DNA of 64,000 nucleotides from CAIVVT01 sp963838205 (GTDB lineage: Bacteria > Acidobacteriota > Terriglobia > Bryobacterales > Bryobacteraceae), in assembly GCA_963838205.1 (NCBI GenBank), contig CAWIQF010000006.1, positions 62,001-126,000 on the forward strand, in the 5' to 3' direction. The position numbers and the translations under genes are program-made. This document shows, piece after piece, positions 1 to 7,605 of this stretch. Each line of letters opens with the position of its first letter. Within the stretch, counting starts at the first letter, position 1. The notes under the pieces are model-generated. The model worked only from the letters and a program-made list of their open reading frames with translations. It did no database searches and was not told where the DNA came from.

Positions 1-1
1 T

Positions 2-565
2 ATCACGCACCTTGCAATTTCACTAATCGAGAAGCGCCTTAAGGATGCCTTTCCAGGCATCCAATACGAAGTTCACGGCACGCCGAAAGACTTGGACGGC
101 GCGCGGGACCTGGCGGCGCGCGACAAGTATCAGTTCCAATGGTGGGCCGTCTCGCTGGTCAATGCCGTGCCGTTCGCCGGCAAGAAGAAGGGGGCCGATT
201 CGGGTATTGACGGCCTGATCTATTTCAAGCCCGAAGGCAGGACCACCGAGAAGGCTATCGTCTCAGTGAAGGGCGGGGAGAACGTCAACGTAGCGACGAT
301 CCGCGACCTGGCCCACGTTGTAGACCGCGAGAAGGCCAAGATCGGAGTGTTCATCACGTTGGCCGAGTCCACGCGGCCAATGCGAACCGAGGCCGTAAAG
401 ACGGGCCTCTATGAGACACTGTACGGCAAGTATCCTAAGATCCAAATCCTCACCATTCAAGAACTTTTTGACGGCAAACAGCCCAATATCCCACTGGTGG
501 ACGCATCGGCGTTCAAGAAGGCTCCGAAGGAATCGCAGGGCCATCAGGATAAACTTCGGTTCTGA
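2..565 (+). CDS. C-terminal part of a restriction-modification type protein (Mrr-like domain)
   Basis: The frame is open from the left edge, so this is the 3' end of a longer gene. About 187 residues are visible. The segment has an Mrr/endonuclease-like core: a GADSGIDG stretch, then a strand-rich part with VSVKGG, the usual D...(Q/K)xK-type layout of PD-(D/E)XK nucleases, followed by IGVFITL. Such a tail is commonly found at the C-terminus of site-specific DNA methyltransferases, which then act as one-polypeptide modification or restriction-modification proteins. The catalytic methyltransferase part would lie outside the window, so this half of the call is inference. It ends at a TGA, with no obvious gene partner downstream. 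Confidence 0.6.
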   Translation: MTHLAISLIEKRLKDAFPGIQYEVHGTPKDLDGARDLAARDKYQFQWWAVSLVNAVPFAGKKKGADSGIDGLIYFKPEGRTTEKAIVSVKGGENVNVATIRDLAHVVDREKAKIGVFITLAESTRPMRTEAVKTGLYETLYGKYPKIQILTIQELFDGKQPNIPLVDASAFKKAPKESQGHQDKLRF

Positions 566-686
566 CGCGCCTCCCCCCGCCCACAAGGGAGATAGCCGTC
601 ACGTGCGTTAACGATACAGCCATCCGATTTGCGACAAAGCTCTTTCAGGACATTGCCTGAAGGGGAATGCCATGCCCGCCGCTGTC

Positions 687-715
687 TTGCCGGGTAGTGG
701 CGCATCGGGTAGGAT
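687..715 (+). promoter_or_regulatory. Predicted sigma70-type promoter of the first methyltransferase gene
   Basis: TTGCCG (687-692) and TAGGAT (710-715) are separated by exactly 17 bases and end 31 bases before the ATG at 747. The same arrangement, TTGCCC-17-TAGGAT, stands in front of the paralogous gene at 2619. Conservation of both hexamers and spacing between duplicated genes whose surrounding sequence has diverged supports a real promoter. It also rules against the longer reading frame that starts upstream of it, at 672. Confidence 0.55.
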
Positions 716-746
716 GAGCGTGGGTTTTCGAAGAGGGGGTGGCGCG

Positions 747-2021
747 ATGGGGACTTCGGTGACGGCGACGCATTCCCGAGAAATTGTTCTGGAGGCGCTA
801 GGGCAGCGCGAGCCGGCGCGGCTGCCGGTGGATTTCGGGGCGACGACGGTGAGCGGGATGCACGTGAGCGTGGTGGCGGCGCTGCGGGAGTACTTCGGCC
901 TGGAGAAGCGACCGGTGAAGGTGCTCGAGCCGGGGCAGATGCTGGGGCTGATTGAAGAAGACTTGAAGCAGGCGATCGGCATCGACACGGAAGGCGTGGT
1001 GCGGCGCAGGACGAAGTTCGGGTACATGAACGAGAAGTGGAAGCCGTGGCGGCTGAACGGGCTCGAAGTGCTGGTAGGGGGCGGATTCGAGACCAGCATC
1101 GACGCGAACGGCGACACGCTGATCTATCCGCAGGGGGACCGGACGGCGGCGCCGAGCGGGCGGATGCCGAAGGACGGCCAGTTCTTCGACGCGATCATCC
1201 GGCAGAACCATTTCGACGAGAACCATCTGAATCCGGAGGACAACTGCGAGGAGTTCGCAGAACTGACGGAGGAGGAAGTAGCGGGGATCGCGGAGGACGC
1301 GGCGAAGGCACGGGCGACGGGGCGGGCGGTGGTGGCGGCGTTCGGCGGGCTGGCGTTTGGCGACATCTCGCTGGTGCCCGGGCCGGGGATGAAAGACCCG
1401 CGCGGGATCCGCGACGTGGCGGAATGGTACGTCAGCACGAGAAGCCGGAGGGGCTACGTGCAGGCGGTGTTCCAGAGGCAGTGCGAGGTGGCGCTGAAGA
1501 ACCTCGAAAAGCTCGGACCGGCGGTGGGGGCACTGGTGGACGTGGTCAACGTCTGCGGCGCGGATTTCGGCACGCAGACTTCGGTGTTCTGCTCCGAGGC
1601 GACGTTCCGCGAACTGTGGCTGCCGCACTACCGCGCGATCTGCGGGTGGATCCATCGCAATACGCAGTGGAAATGTTTCAAACATTCCTGCGGATCGGTG
1701 CGGCGCTTCATCGAGCCGTTCATCGAGGCCGGCTTCGACGTGTTGAACCCGGTGCAGTGCTCGGCCGCGGGGATGGAACCGGGGCGACTGAAGGCCGAGT
1801 ACGGCGGGCGCATCGCGTTCTGGGGCGGCGGCGTGGATACGCAGAAGACGCTGCCGTTCGGGACGCCGGCGGAGGTGCGGGAGCAGGTGCTGCGGCGATG
1901 CGAGGTGTTCGCGCCGGGGGGCGGATTCATTTTCAACCCGGTGCACAACGTGCAGGCCGGAACGCCGGTGGCCAACATCGTGGCGATGCTGGAGGCGGTG
2001 AGGGAGTTCAACGGGCGGTAG
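747..2021 (+). CDS. URO-D-type corrinoid methyltransferase (methyltransferase I candidate)
   Basis: This 424-residue protein belongs to the uroporphyrinogen decarboxylase-like superfamily, which includes MtaA/CmuA and the MtvB-type O-demethylase methyltransferases. It is not a haem-pathway HemE: it has long insertions and the C-terminal motif KHSCGSV, with H313 and C315 as probable metal ligands, followed by FWGGGVDTQ. The likely role is to transfer a methyl group from a methylated substrate to the corrinoid protein encoded at 3914. I chose the ATG at 747 because AGAGGGGG lies just upstream and a predicted promoter lies at 687-715. A close but frameshifted paralog follows at 2619, so this is probably the working copy. 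The substrate cannot be read from sequence. Confidence 0.75.
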   Translation: MGTSVTATHSREIVLEALGQREPARLPVDFGATTVSGMHVSVVAALREYFGLEKRPVKVLEPGQMLGLIEEDLKQAIGIDTEGVVRRRTKFGYMNEKWKPWRLNGLEVLVGGGFETSIDANGDTLIYPQGDRTAAPSGRMPKDGQFFDAIIRQNHFDENHLNPEDNCEEFAELTEEEVAGIAEDAAKARATGRAVVAAFGGLAFGDISLVPGPGMKDPRGIRDVAEWYVSTRSRRGYVQAVFQRQCEVALKNLEKLGPAVGALVDVVNVCGADFGTQTSVFCSEATFRELWLPHYRAICGWIHRNTQWKCFKHSCGSVRRFIEPFIEAGFDVLNPVQCSAAGMEPGRLKAEYGGRIAFWGGGVDTQKTLPFGTPAEVREQVLRRCEVFAPGGGFIFNPVHNVQAGTPVANIVAMLEAVREFNGR

Positions 2022-2153
2022 GGTGGAGGCCCTCGACCAGTTGGCGAAAACACGGGTGACAGACGGCTCTGTCCACACGGCGCAGTAGAGGCAGAGGTTG
2101 GATAGAGAGAGTCGTGGGCGCCTAGGACAGAGACGTCAGTCCCCGGTTTTCGC

Positions 2154-2217
2154 GGGAACGCCGGTGGTGAACATTGTGGCGATGCTGGAGGCGGTGAAGG
2201 AGTTCAACGGGCGGCAG
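2154..2217 (+). pseudogene. Orphan 3' fragment of a third URO-D methyltransferase gene
   Basis: The 64 bases correspond to the last about 21 codons of the two neighbouring methyltransferase genes (reading GTPVVNIVAMLEAVKEFNGR). The stop codon is changed to CAG. The fragment matches the copy ending at 2021 in some positions and the copy ending at 3894 in others. It has no start or upstream coding sequence. The simplest reading is a leftover of an extra tandem copy, deleted by recombination between repeats. Confidence 0.7.
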
Positions 2218-2273
2218 GGTGCTCGGTTGGACGTTCGTTGAATCATTCGAGCAGTAAGAACCGCTCCCTGACG

Positions 2274-2416
2274 GTCGCGGCTCGGCAACAATGTCGCGGC
2301 TCGGCAACAAAGTCGCGGCTCGGTAACAACGAACAACCGCTCCTTGCAGTCGCGGCTCCGTCAGACGGTCGCGGCTCAGAAACAACGGTCGCGGCTCGGT
2401 GACAATGTCGCGGCTC
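2274..2416. repeat. Seven copies of GTCGCGGCTC at about 19-bp period
   Basis: GTCGCGGCTC occurs at 2274, 2293, 2312, 2349, 2368, 2388 and 2407. Steps are 19, 19, 37, 19, 20 and 19 bases, so one unit has degenerated in the 37-base gap. Units are joined by AT-richer linkers such as GGCAACAA and GGTAACAA. The repeat is too short and irregular for a CRISPR, and there is no spacer diversity. It looks like a dispersed intergenic repeat that has been amplified locally. Confidence 0.85.
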
Positions 2417-2555
2417 GGTTTCGGCCGTTGGCGACCGCAAGCGTTGGATGATTCATTCAACGACTTCCCGACTCGGGACGCTGGGACGGGCGCGGAAGCA
2501 GGGCACGCGTCCTGCGGGAGTGACGATAGAATAGAGGCGGCTTCGCGCCCCGCAA

Positions 2556-2584
2556 TTGCCCTGAACCGGAGATTCCGGTAGGAT
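2556..2584 (+). promoter_or_regulatory. Predicted promoter of the second methyltransferase paralog
   Basis: TTGCCC (2556-2561), a 17-base spacer and TAGGAT (2579-2584) lie 34 bases before the GTG at 2619. This mirrors the element at 687-715 base for base in the -10 hexamer and in spacing. It would drive the frameshifted paralog and, by read-through, the corrinoid protein gene and the rest of the cluster. Confidence 0.55.
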
Positions 2585-2618
2585 CGACGCAGAATCCCAT
2601 AGATAAGGAGTGTCTGGC

Positions 2619-3894
2619 GTGGCAACCCTGACGACACCGAGCCTTTCCCGCCAGTTGGTGCTGGACGCATTGGCGCACCGGCAGCCGTCGCGAGTGCCGA
2701 TGGATTTCGGAGCGACGGCGGTGACCGGCGTGCACGTGAGCTGCGTGGCCGCGCTGAGGGAATACTACGGACTCGAGAAGCGACGGGTGAAGGTGAACGA
2801 GCCGTACCAGATGCTGGGGCTGATCGAGGACGACCTGCAGCAGGCGATGGGGATCGACACGCAGGGCCTGTACCGGCGGGGCACGATGTTCGGCTTCCGC
2901 AACGAGAACTGGAAGGCGTGGAAGTTCAACGGCCTCGAAGTGCTGGTAGGGGGCGGGTTCGAGACGATCACGGACGAAAAGGGCGACACGCTGGTGTACC
3001 CGGAGGGCGACCGGACGGCGACGCCGAGCGGGCGGATGCCGAAGGGCGGCCAGTTCTTCGACACGATCGTGAGGCAGAAGCATTTCGACGAGAACCGCCT
3101 GAACCCGGAAGACAACTGCGAGGAGTTTACGGAGATCACGGACGCCGAAGTGGCGGAGATCGCGGCGGACGCGCGCGTGGCGCGAGCGAGCGGGCGGGCG
3201 GTGGTGGCCGGACTCGGCGGGACGGCGTTCGGGGACATCGCGCTGGTGCCGGCGCCGGGGATGAAAGATCCGCGGGGCATCCGCGACGTGGCCGAGTGGT
3301 ACATGAGCACGCGCAGCCGGCAGGCCTACATCCACGCGGTGTTCAGCCGGCAATGCGAGATCGGGCTGAAAAACCTGGAGAAGATCCGGGCGGCGGCGGG
3401 GGATCTGATCGACGTCGTGTTCCTGTGCGGCACGGACTTCGGGACGCAGAAGTCGGCGTTCTGTTCGGTGGCGACGTTCCGCGAGTCTGTGGCTGCCGTA
3501 CTACCGCGAGATCTGCGGGTGGATGCACCGCAATACGAACTGGAAATGTTTCAAACATTCGTGCGGTTCTGTGGAGCGGTTCATCGAGTCGATGATCGAG
3601 GCCGGTTTCGATATCCTGAATCCGGTGCAGTGCTCGGCGGCGGGGATGGAGGCAGAAGGGCTGAAGGCCAAGTACGGGGACAGGATTACATTCTGGGGCG
3701 GGGGCGTGGATACGCAGAAGACGCTGCCGTTCGGGACGCCGGGCGAGGTTCGCGAGCAGGTGCTGAGGCGCTGCGAGGTATTTGCGAAGAACGGCGGATT
3801 CGTTTTCAACTCGATCCACAACATTCAGGCCGGGACGCCGGTCGGGAACATTGTGGCGATGCTGGATGCGGTGAAAGAATTCAACGGGCGCTAG
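2619..3894 (+). pseudogene. Second URO-D-type corrinoid methyltransferase, frameshifted
   Basis: This is a close paralog of the gene at 747, similar along its full length. The first frame runs from a GTG at 2619 (AAGGAG ends 8 bases before it) to about residue 290, where it matches ...VATFRE. The frame then changes near 3484-3492: compared with the first copy, one extra base is present in the stretch after CGCGA. The second frame resumes with the homologous LWLPYYREICGW and continues through KHSCGSV and FWGGGVDTQ to the TAG at 3894. Read through, the product would be about 425 residues with all motifs present. Either the gene is recently broken or the base is a sequencing or assembly error; the site is not a homopolymer. 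Confidence 0.75.
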
Positions 3895-3913
3895 GCGCCG
3901 GGCGGAGAGAACA

Positions 3914-4555
3914 ATGGCAGACTTAGAAAAACTTTATACGGCCGTGCTGGAGGGAGACGCGAAGTCCTCCGCGGCGATTACGAAGCAGGCGCTGGACGAA
4001 GGCGTGGAGCCGATGGCACTGGTCACGAACACCATGGTGCCGGCGATGGACGAGGCGGGCCGGAGGTTCGAGGCGGAGGAATACTTCGTGCCCGAACTGC
4101 TGCTGGCGGCACGGGCGATGAAGGCGGCGATGGCGTTAATCCGCCCGCTGCTGGTGGCGTCGGGCGCGAAGTCCGCGGGCCGGGTCGCGGTGGGGACGGT
4201 GAAGGGCGACCTGCACGACATCGGGAAAAACCTGGTGGCGTCGATGCTGGAAGGCGGCGGATTCGATGTGCTCGACCTCGGGGCCGACGTGTCGCCGGAG
4301 AAATTCATCGAAGCGGTGAAGGAGAAGGGCGCGCAGGTGGTGTGCCTGTCGGCGCTGCTGACGGTGACGATGCCGGCGATGAAGACGACGATCGAGGCGC
4401 TGAAAACGGCGGGCTTGCGGGGGAGCGTGAAGGTGCTGGTGGGCGGCGCGCCGGTGACCGCGCAGTACGCGAACGAGATCGGCGCGGACGGGTACGGCGA
4501 AAACGCCAACTCGGCCGTGGCGCTGACGCGCAAGCTGCTGGCGGAAGGAAACTAG
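3914..4555 (+). CDS. Corrinoid (cobalamin-binding) methyl-carrier protein, MtaC/MtvC type
   Basis: The 213-residue protein has the two-domain layout of methyltransferase cognate corrinoid proteins: a helical cap domain (about residues 1-85) and a Rossmann-like B12-binding domain. The signature DLHDIG is present, with H101 as the expected lower cobalt ligand, followed by conserved glycine-rich segments (SALLT, VGGAPVT). It carries the methyl group between a substrate methyltransferase (747 or 2619) and an acceptor methyltransferase (possibly 6002 or 7606). It starts 19 bases after the frameshifted paralog, with GGAGAGA upstream, so the genes are probably co-transcribed. Confidence 0.9.
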   Translation: MADLEKLYTAVLEGDAKSSAAITKQALDEGVEPMALVTNTMVPAMDEAGRRFEAEEYFVPELLLAARAMKAAMALIRPLLVASGAKSAGRVAVGTVKGDLHDIGKNLVASMLEGGGFDVLDLGADVSPEKFIEAVKEKGAQVVCLSALLTVTMPAMKTTIEALKTAGLRGSVKVLVGGAPVTAQYANEIGADGYGENANSAVALTRKLLAEGN

Positions 4556-4559
4556 GCCG

Positions 4560-6005
4560 GTGGCAGAGGAGCGGGGAGCCGCGCCGGCCGCGGGCGGCCA
4601 GCGGGCGTCGCGCCAGGGCAGCCGCGTGTTCGTGTATTTCGTCTCCGCGGTGGCGGCGACGTCGGGGCTGTTGTTCGGCTTCGACATTGCGGTGATCAGC
4701 GGGGCGATCGTGTACCTCAAGCCGCTGTGGCACCTGTCGGAACTGGGCACGGAGATCGCTACCGGCAGCCTGCTGACAGGCTGCATTCTCGGCGCGGCGT
4801 TGGCCGGCAGCCTGAGCGACGGATGGGGCCGGAAGAAAGCGCTGCTGCTTTCGGCGGCGCTGTTCGCGTTCGGCGCGATCTGCTCGGCGTTCCCGGATTT
4901 ACTGCCGTTGGGGCACGTGGTGGGCGTGCCGGGCGGGTTCGTGTTGGCGCGGCTGATGGGCGGCTTCGCGGTGGGCGCGGCGAGCCTGTTGTCACCGCTC
5001 TACATTGCCGAAATCTCGCCGGCGCGCATTCGCGGCGCGCTGGTGGGGCTGAACCAGATGGCGATTGTGACGGGCATTCTGCTGTCGTATCTGGCCAATT
5101 GGGGGCTTTCGTTTTTTGGCAGCGAGAGCTGGCGGTGGATGTTCGCGGTGGCGGCGATTCCGGCGCTGTTCCTGCTGGTCGCGATGCTGTATGTGCCGGA
5201 GAGCCCGCGCTGGCTGACGGAAAAAGGACGCGAAGGCGAAGCGCTGGCAGTGCTCGAACGGGCGGCCGGGACGGAGGAAGCGACGACGGCGATCAACGAG
5301 CTGCGGGAGAGCATCAAGCTGGAGAGCGGCAAGCTCTCGGAATTGTTCGAGCCGCGGATGCGCCGCTCGCTGGTGATCGCGCTGGTGATGGCGGTGATGC
5401 AGCAATGGGTTGGCGTGAACACGCTGCTGTTCTACGGATCGATCACGCTGAACGACGTGCTGGGGTGGAAGGCGCAGACGGCGGGAGCGCCCGCGCTGGG
5501 GGCGCTGGCGCTGATCGGCGGGGTGAATTTCCTGTCCACGATCCTGGCGCTCTACCTGATCGACCGGATCGGACGCAAGGCGCTGCTGATCATTTCAGCC
5601 GGTGCCATGGCGGTGTGCTGGATCGGCCTGGCGGTGCTGTTCGCGCAGCCGCACCCGCCAGCGGTGGCGGTGGTGGTGGCGATGTTCCTGTGCACGGGGA
5701 CGTTTGCGGTGGGGATGGGTCCAGTGGTGTGGGTGCTGCTGGCGGAGATTTTTCCGACCAAGATTCGCGGGCGCGCGATGGCGGTCGGCACTTTGACGCT
5801 GTGGGCGGCATCGACGGCGGTCACGATGAGCTTCCCGACGCTGTCGCGGGTTCTGGGGCAGTCCGGCGCGCAACTGATTTACGCCGGCGCGTGCGTGTTC
5901 ACGGTAGTGTTCGTGGCGTTGTGGGTGCCTGAGACGCGCGGCAAAACTCTGGAGCAAATCGAGCGATTCTGGATGGAAAGGGGCAAGGCCAGGAGGACCG
6001 GATGA
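4560..6005 (+). CDS. MFS sugar porter family transporter
   Basis: The 481-residue product has about 12 hydrophobic segments and the sugar-porter signatures: FGFDIAVISGA in the first helix, a GRKKAL loop, PESPRWL before the central loop, IDRIGRKAL and the C-terminal PETRGKTLEQIE. Family members move hexoses, pentoses or cyclitols with protons across the inner membrane. It uses a GTG start 4 bases after the corrinoid protein stop and overlaps the next gene by ATGA, so it belongs to the demethylation operon. That placement is the best clue that the methylated substrate may be a sugar or cyclitol; this is inference. Confidence 0.9.
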   Translation: MAEERGAAPAAGGQRASRQGSRVFVYFVSAVAATSGLLFGFDIAVISGAIVYLKPLWHLSELGTEIATGSLLTGCILGAALAGSLSDGWGRKKALLLSAALFAFGAICSAFPDLLPLGHVVGVPGGFVLARLMGGFAVGAASLLSPLYIAEISPARIRGALVGLNQMAIVTGILLSYLANWGLSFFGSESWRWMFAVAAIPALFLLVAMLYVPESPRWLTEKGREGEALAVLERAAGTEEATTAINELRESIKLESGKLSELFEPRMRRSLVIALVMAVMQQWVGVNTLLFYGSITLNDVLGWKAQTAGAPALGALALIGGVNFLSTILALYLIDRIGRKALLIISAGAMAVCWIGLAVLFAQPHPPAVAVVVAMFLCTGTFAVGMGPVVWVLLAEIFPTKIRGRAMAVGTLTLWAASTAVTMSFPTLSRVLGQSGAQLIYAGACVFTVVFVALWVPETRGKTLEQIERFWMERGKARRTG

Positions 6006-6880
6006 GGCGGCTGACTTCGTGGCTGGATAAAGGGCCGCTGCTGACGGACGGCGCGTGGGGGACGCAGCTGCACCTGAAGGGCCTGGAGCCGGGAGCGTGT
6101 CCCGACGCGTGGAATGTGACGAATCCGGAGGCGGTGGCGGAGGTCGCCCGGTCGTATGTCGAAGCGGGCAGCCAGGTGATTCTGACGAACACGTTTCGCG
6201 CGAATCCGGTGAGCCTGCCCGATGAGTGGAAGGAGCGGGCGGCGGAGATCAACGCGGCGGGCGTGCGCATCTCCAAAGAAGCCGCGGCGGGACGAGCGCT
6301 GGTGTTCGCCTCGATAGGACCGACCGGCAAGATGGTGATGGCCGGGGAGATCTCAGAGCGCGACGTAAAGGACGCCTACGAGCTTCAAGCGAGAGAGCTG
6401 GCCAAGGAGGGCGCCGATGCGCTGCTGATCGAAACCCAGTCGGACGCCGAAGAGGCGGAGATCATCCTGCGCGCGGCGCGGACGACAGGGTTGCCGGTGA
6501 TCGTCTCCTTCACGTTCGATACGGGCAAGGCGCACGACCGGACGATGACCGGCGAAACGCCGGAACGGGTTGCGCGGCGGATGGAACTGGCGGGCGCGGA
6601 CGCGATCGGAGCCAACTGCGGGTCGGGGATTGAGCACTTCATCCCGCTGTGCCGGCGGCTGCGGGAGTCGTGCGAATTGCCGTTATGGATCAAGCCGAAC
6701 GCGGGGCTGCCGGTGATGGTGAACGGCGAATTGCACTACCGCCAGTCGCCGCAGGACTTCGCCGCATACGGGCCGGCACTGGTGGAGAAGGGCGCGTCGT
6801 TCGTGGGCGGCTGCTGCGGGACGAGTCCGGCATTTATCGCCGCGCTGAAGGAGCTCTTGAATTCATGCGCCTGCGAGTGA
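6002..6880 (+). CDS. Homocysteine S-methyltransferase-like protein
   Basis: The 292-residue TIM-barrel protein has the zinc-thiolate layout of homocysteine methyltransferases: GANCGSG (first Cys) and the C-terminal GGCCGT pair, plus an N-terminal TDGAWGTQL. In this context it may accept the methyl group from the corrinoid protein, making methionine, rather than using betaine or S-methylmethionine; that step is inferred. The ATG overlaps the stop of the transporter gene (ATGA) and its 3' end overlaps the next gene by 16 bases, so translation is coupled on both sides. Confidence 0.8.
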   Translation: MRRLTSWLDKGPLLTDGAWGTQLHLKGLEPGACPDAWNVTNPEAVAEVARSYVEAGSQVILTNTFRANPVSLPDEWKERAAEINAAGVRISKEAAAGRALVFASIGPTGKMVMAGEISERDVKDAYELQARELAKEGADALLIETQSDAEEAEIILRAARTTGLPVIVSFTFDTGKAHDRTMTGETPERVARRMELAGADAIGANCGSGIEHFIPLCRRLRESCELPLWIKPNAGLPVMVNGELHYRQSPQDFAAYGPALVEKGASFVGGCCGTSPAFIAALKELLNSCACE

Positions 6881-7602
6881 TCGCGTGCGAAGTGCTGTGC
6901 CGGGAGATCTGCGATGCGGCGGCACGGTCGCCGCACCAGGTGGACGTGGAGTTTCTGGAAAAGGGGCTGCACGACTACGGCGGCGCGGCGATGCGGAAAG
7001 AATTGCAGTTCCGCATCGATGCGAGCGATCCGGTGAAGTACGACGCGGTGGCGCTGGGTTACGCGCTGTGCGGCAACGGGCTACACGGACTGCAGGCCAC
7101 GCGGCTGAAGCTGGTGGCGCCGCGGGCGCACGACTGCATCGCGCTGCTGATGGGCAGCCGGCGGATTTACGAGGATTATTTCAACTCGAATCCAGGCACA
7201 TATTTCCGCTCGACGGGGTGGCTTGAACGGGGCAAGGAACTGGCGCCGCTGGCGCAGGTGCGCACCGGATTGGGCACGAACCTCGAAACACTGATCGACA
7301 AGTACGGCGAAGACAACGGGACGTACCTGTTCACGGAGTTGAACAAGTATCAACAGTCGTACCGGCGGCTGGTGTACATCGAGACGGGGCTGGAGCCGGA
7401 CGCGCATTTTGAGGTGGAAGCGCAGGGCGAGGCGGAGCAGCACGGCTGGGAGTATGCGAAGCTGCGGGGCGACCTGCGGCTGATCCGGATGCTGCTCAAC
7501 GGGGAGTGGGACCCGAAGGAATTCCTGGTGGTTGAGCCGGGCCAGCGAATCGTGGCGCGGTATGACGAGGGCATCATTCGAGCGGAGCGCGGGGAGGCAT
7601 AG
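6865..7602 (+). CDS. DUF1638 family protein
   Basis: The 245-residue protein matches the DUF1638 pattern: it starts MRLRVIACEVLCREI, then has a central ALGYALCGNGL segment and a cysteine/histidine-containing stretch (APRAHDCIALLMGS). Its biochemical role is unknown. Members of this family are often seen beside corrinoid-dependent methyltransferase genes, as here. I start it at the ATG at 6865, inside the end of the preceding gene; the longer frame from 6649 would overlap that gene by over 200 bases. Only 3 bases separate it from the next gene. A role in handling the corrinoid or the methyl donor is a guess from position. Confidence 0.75.
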   Translation: MRLRVIACEVLCREICDAAARSPHQVDVEFLEKGLHDYGGAAMRKELQFRIDASDPVKYDAVALGYALCGNGLHGLQATRLKLVAPRAHDCIALLMGSRRIYEDYFNSNPGTYFRSTGWLERGKELAPLAQVRTGLGTNLETLIDKYGEDNGTYLFTELNKYQQSYRRLVYIETGLEPDAHFEVEAQGEAEQHGWEYAKLRGDLRLIRMLLNGEWDPKEFLVVEPGQRIVARYDEGIIRAERGEA

Positions 7603-7605
7603 GCG

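Larger units (their letters stand above)
2022..2555. other. Long intergenic region with gene debris and short repeats
   Basis: Between the two methyltransferase paralogs there is no intact gene. The stretch holds the orphan 3' fragment (2154-2217), the 19-bp periodic repeat (2274-2416) and a 9-bp inverted repeat, TCGTTGAAT (2235-2243) and ATTCAACGA (2455-2463), which frames the periodic repeat. Open frames on the minus strand here (EPRP-rich) are products of the repeat and are not genes. Confidence 0.7.

Noticed and set aside
566..686. Cobalamin riboswitch before the corrinoid locus
   Set aside because: I could not find the B12-box or the expected stem arrangement; the leader after the predicted promoter is only about 25 bases.
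672..746. Longer N-terminus for the first methyltransferase
   Set aside because: The extra 25 codons overlap the conserved promoter, and a good ribosome binding site precedes the ATG at 747.
2274..2416. CRISPR array
   Set aside because: The repeated core is only 10 bases, linkers are 9-10 bases and similar to each other, and no cas gene is present.
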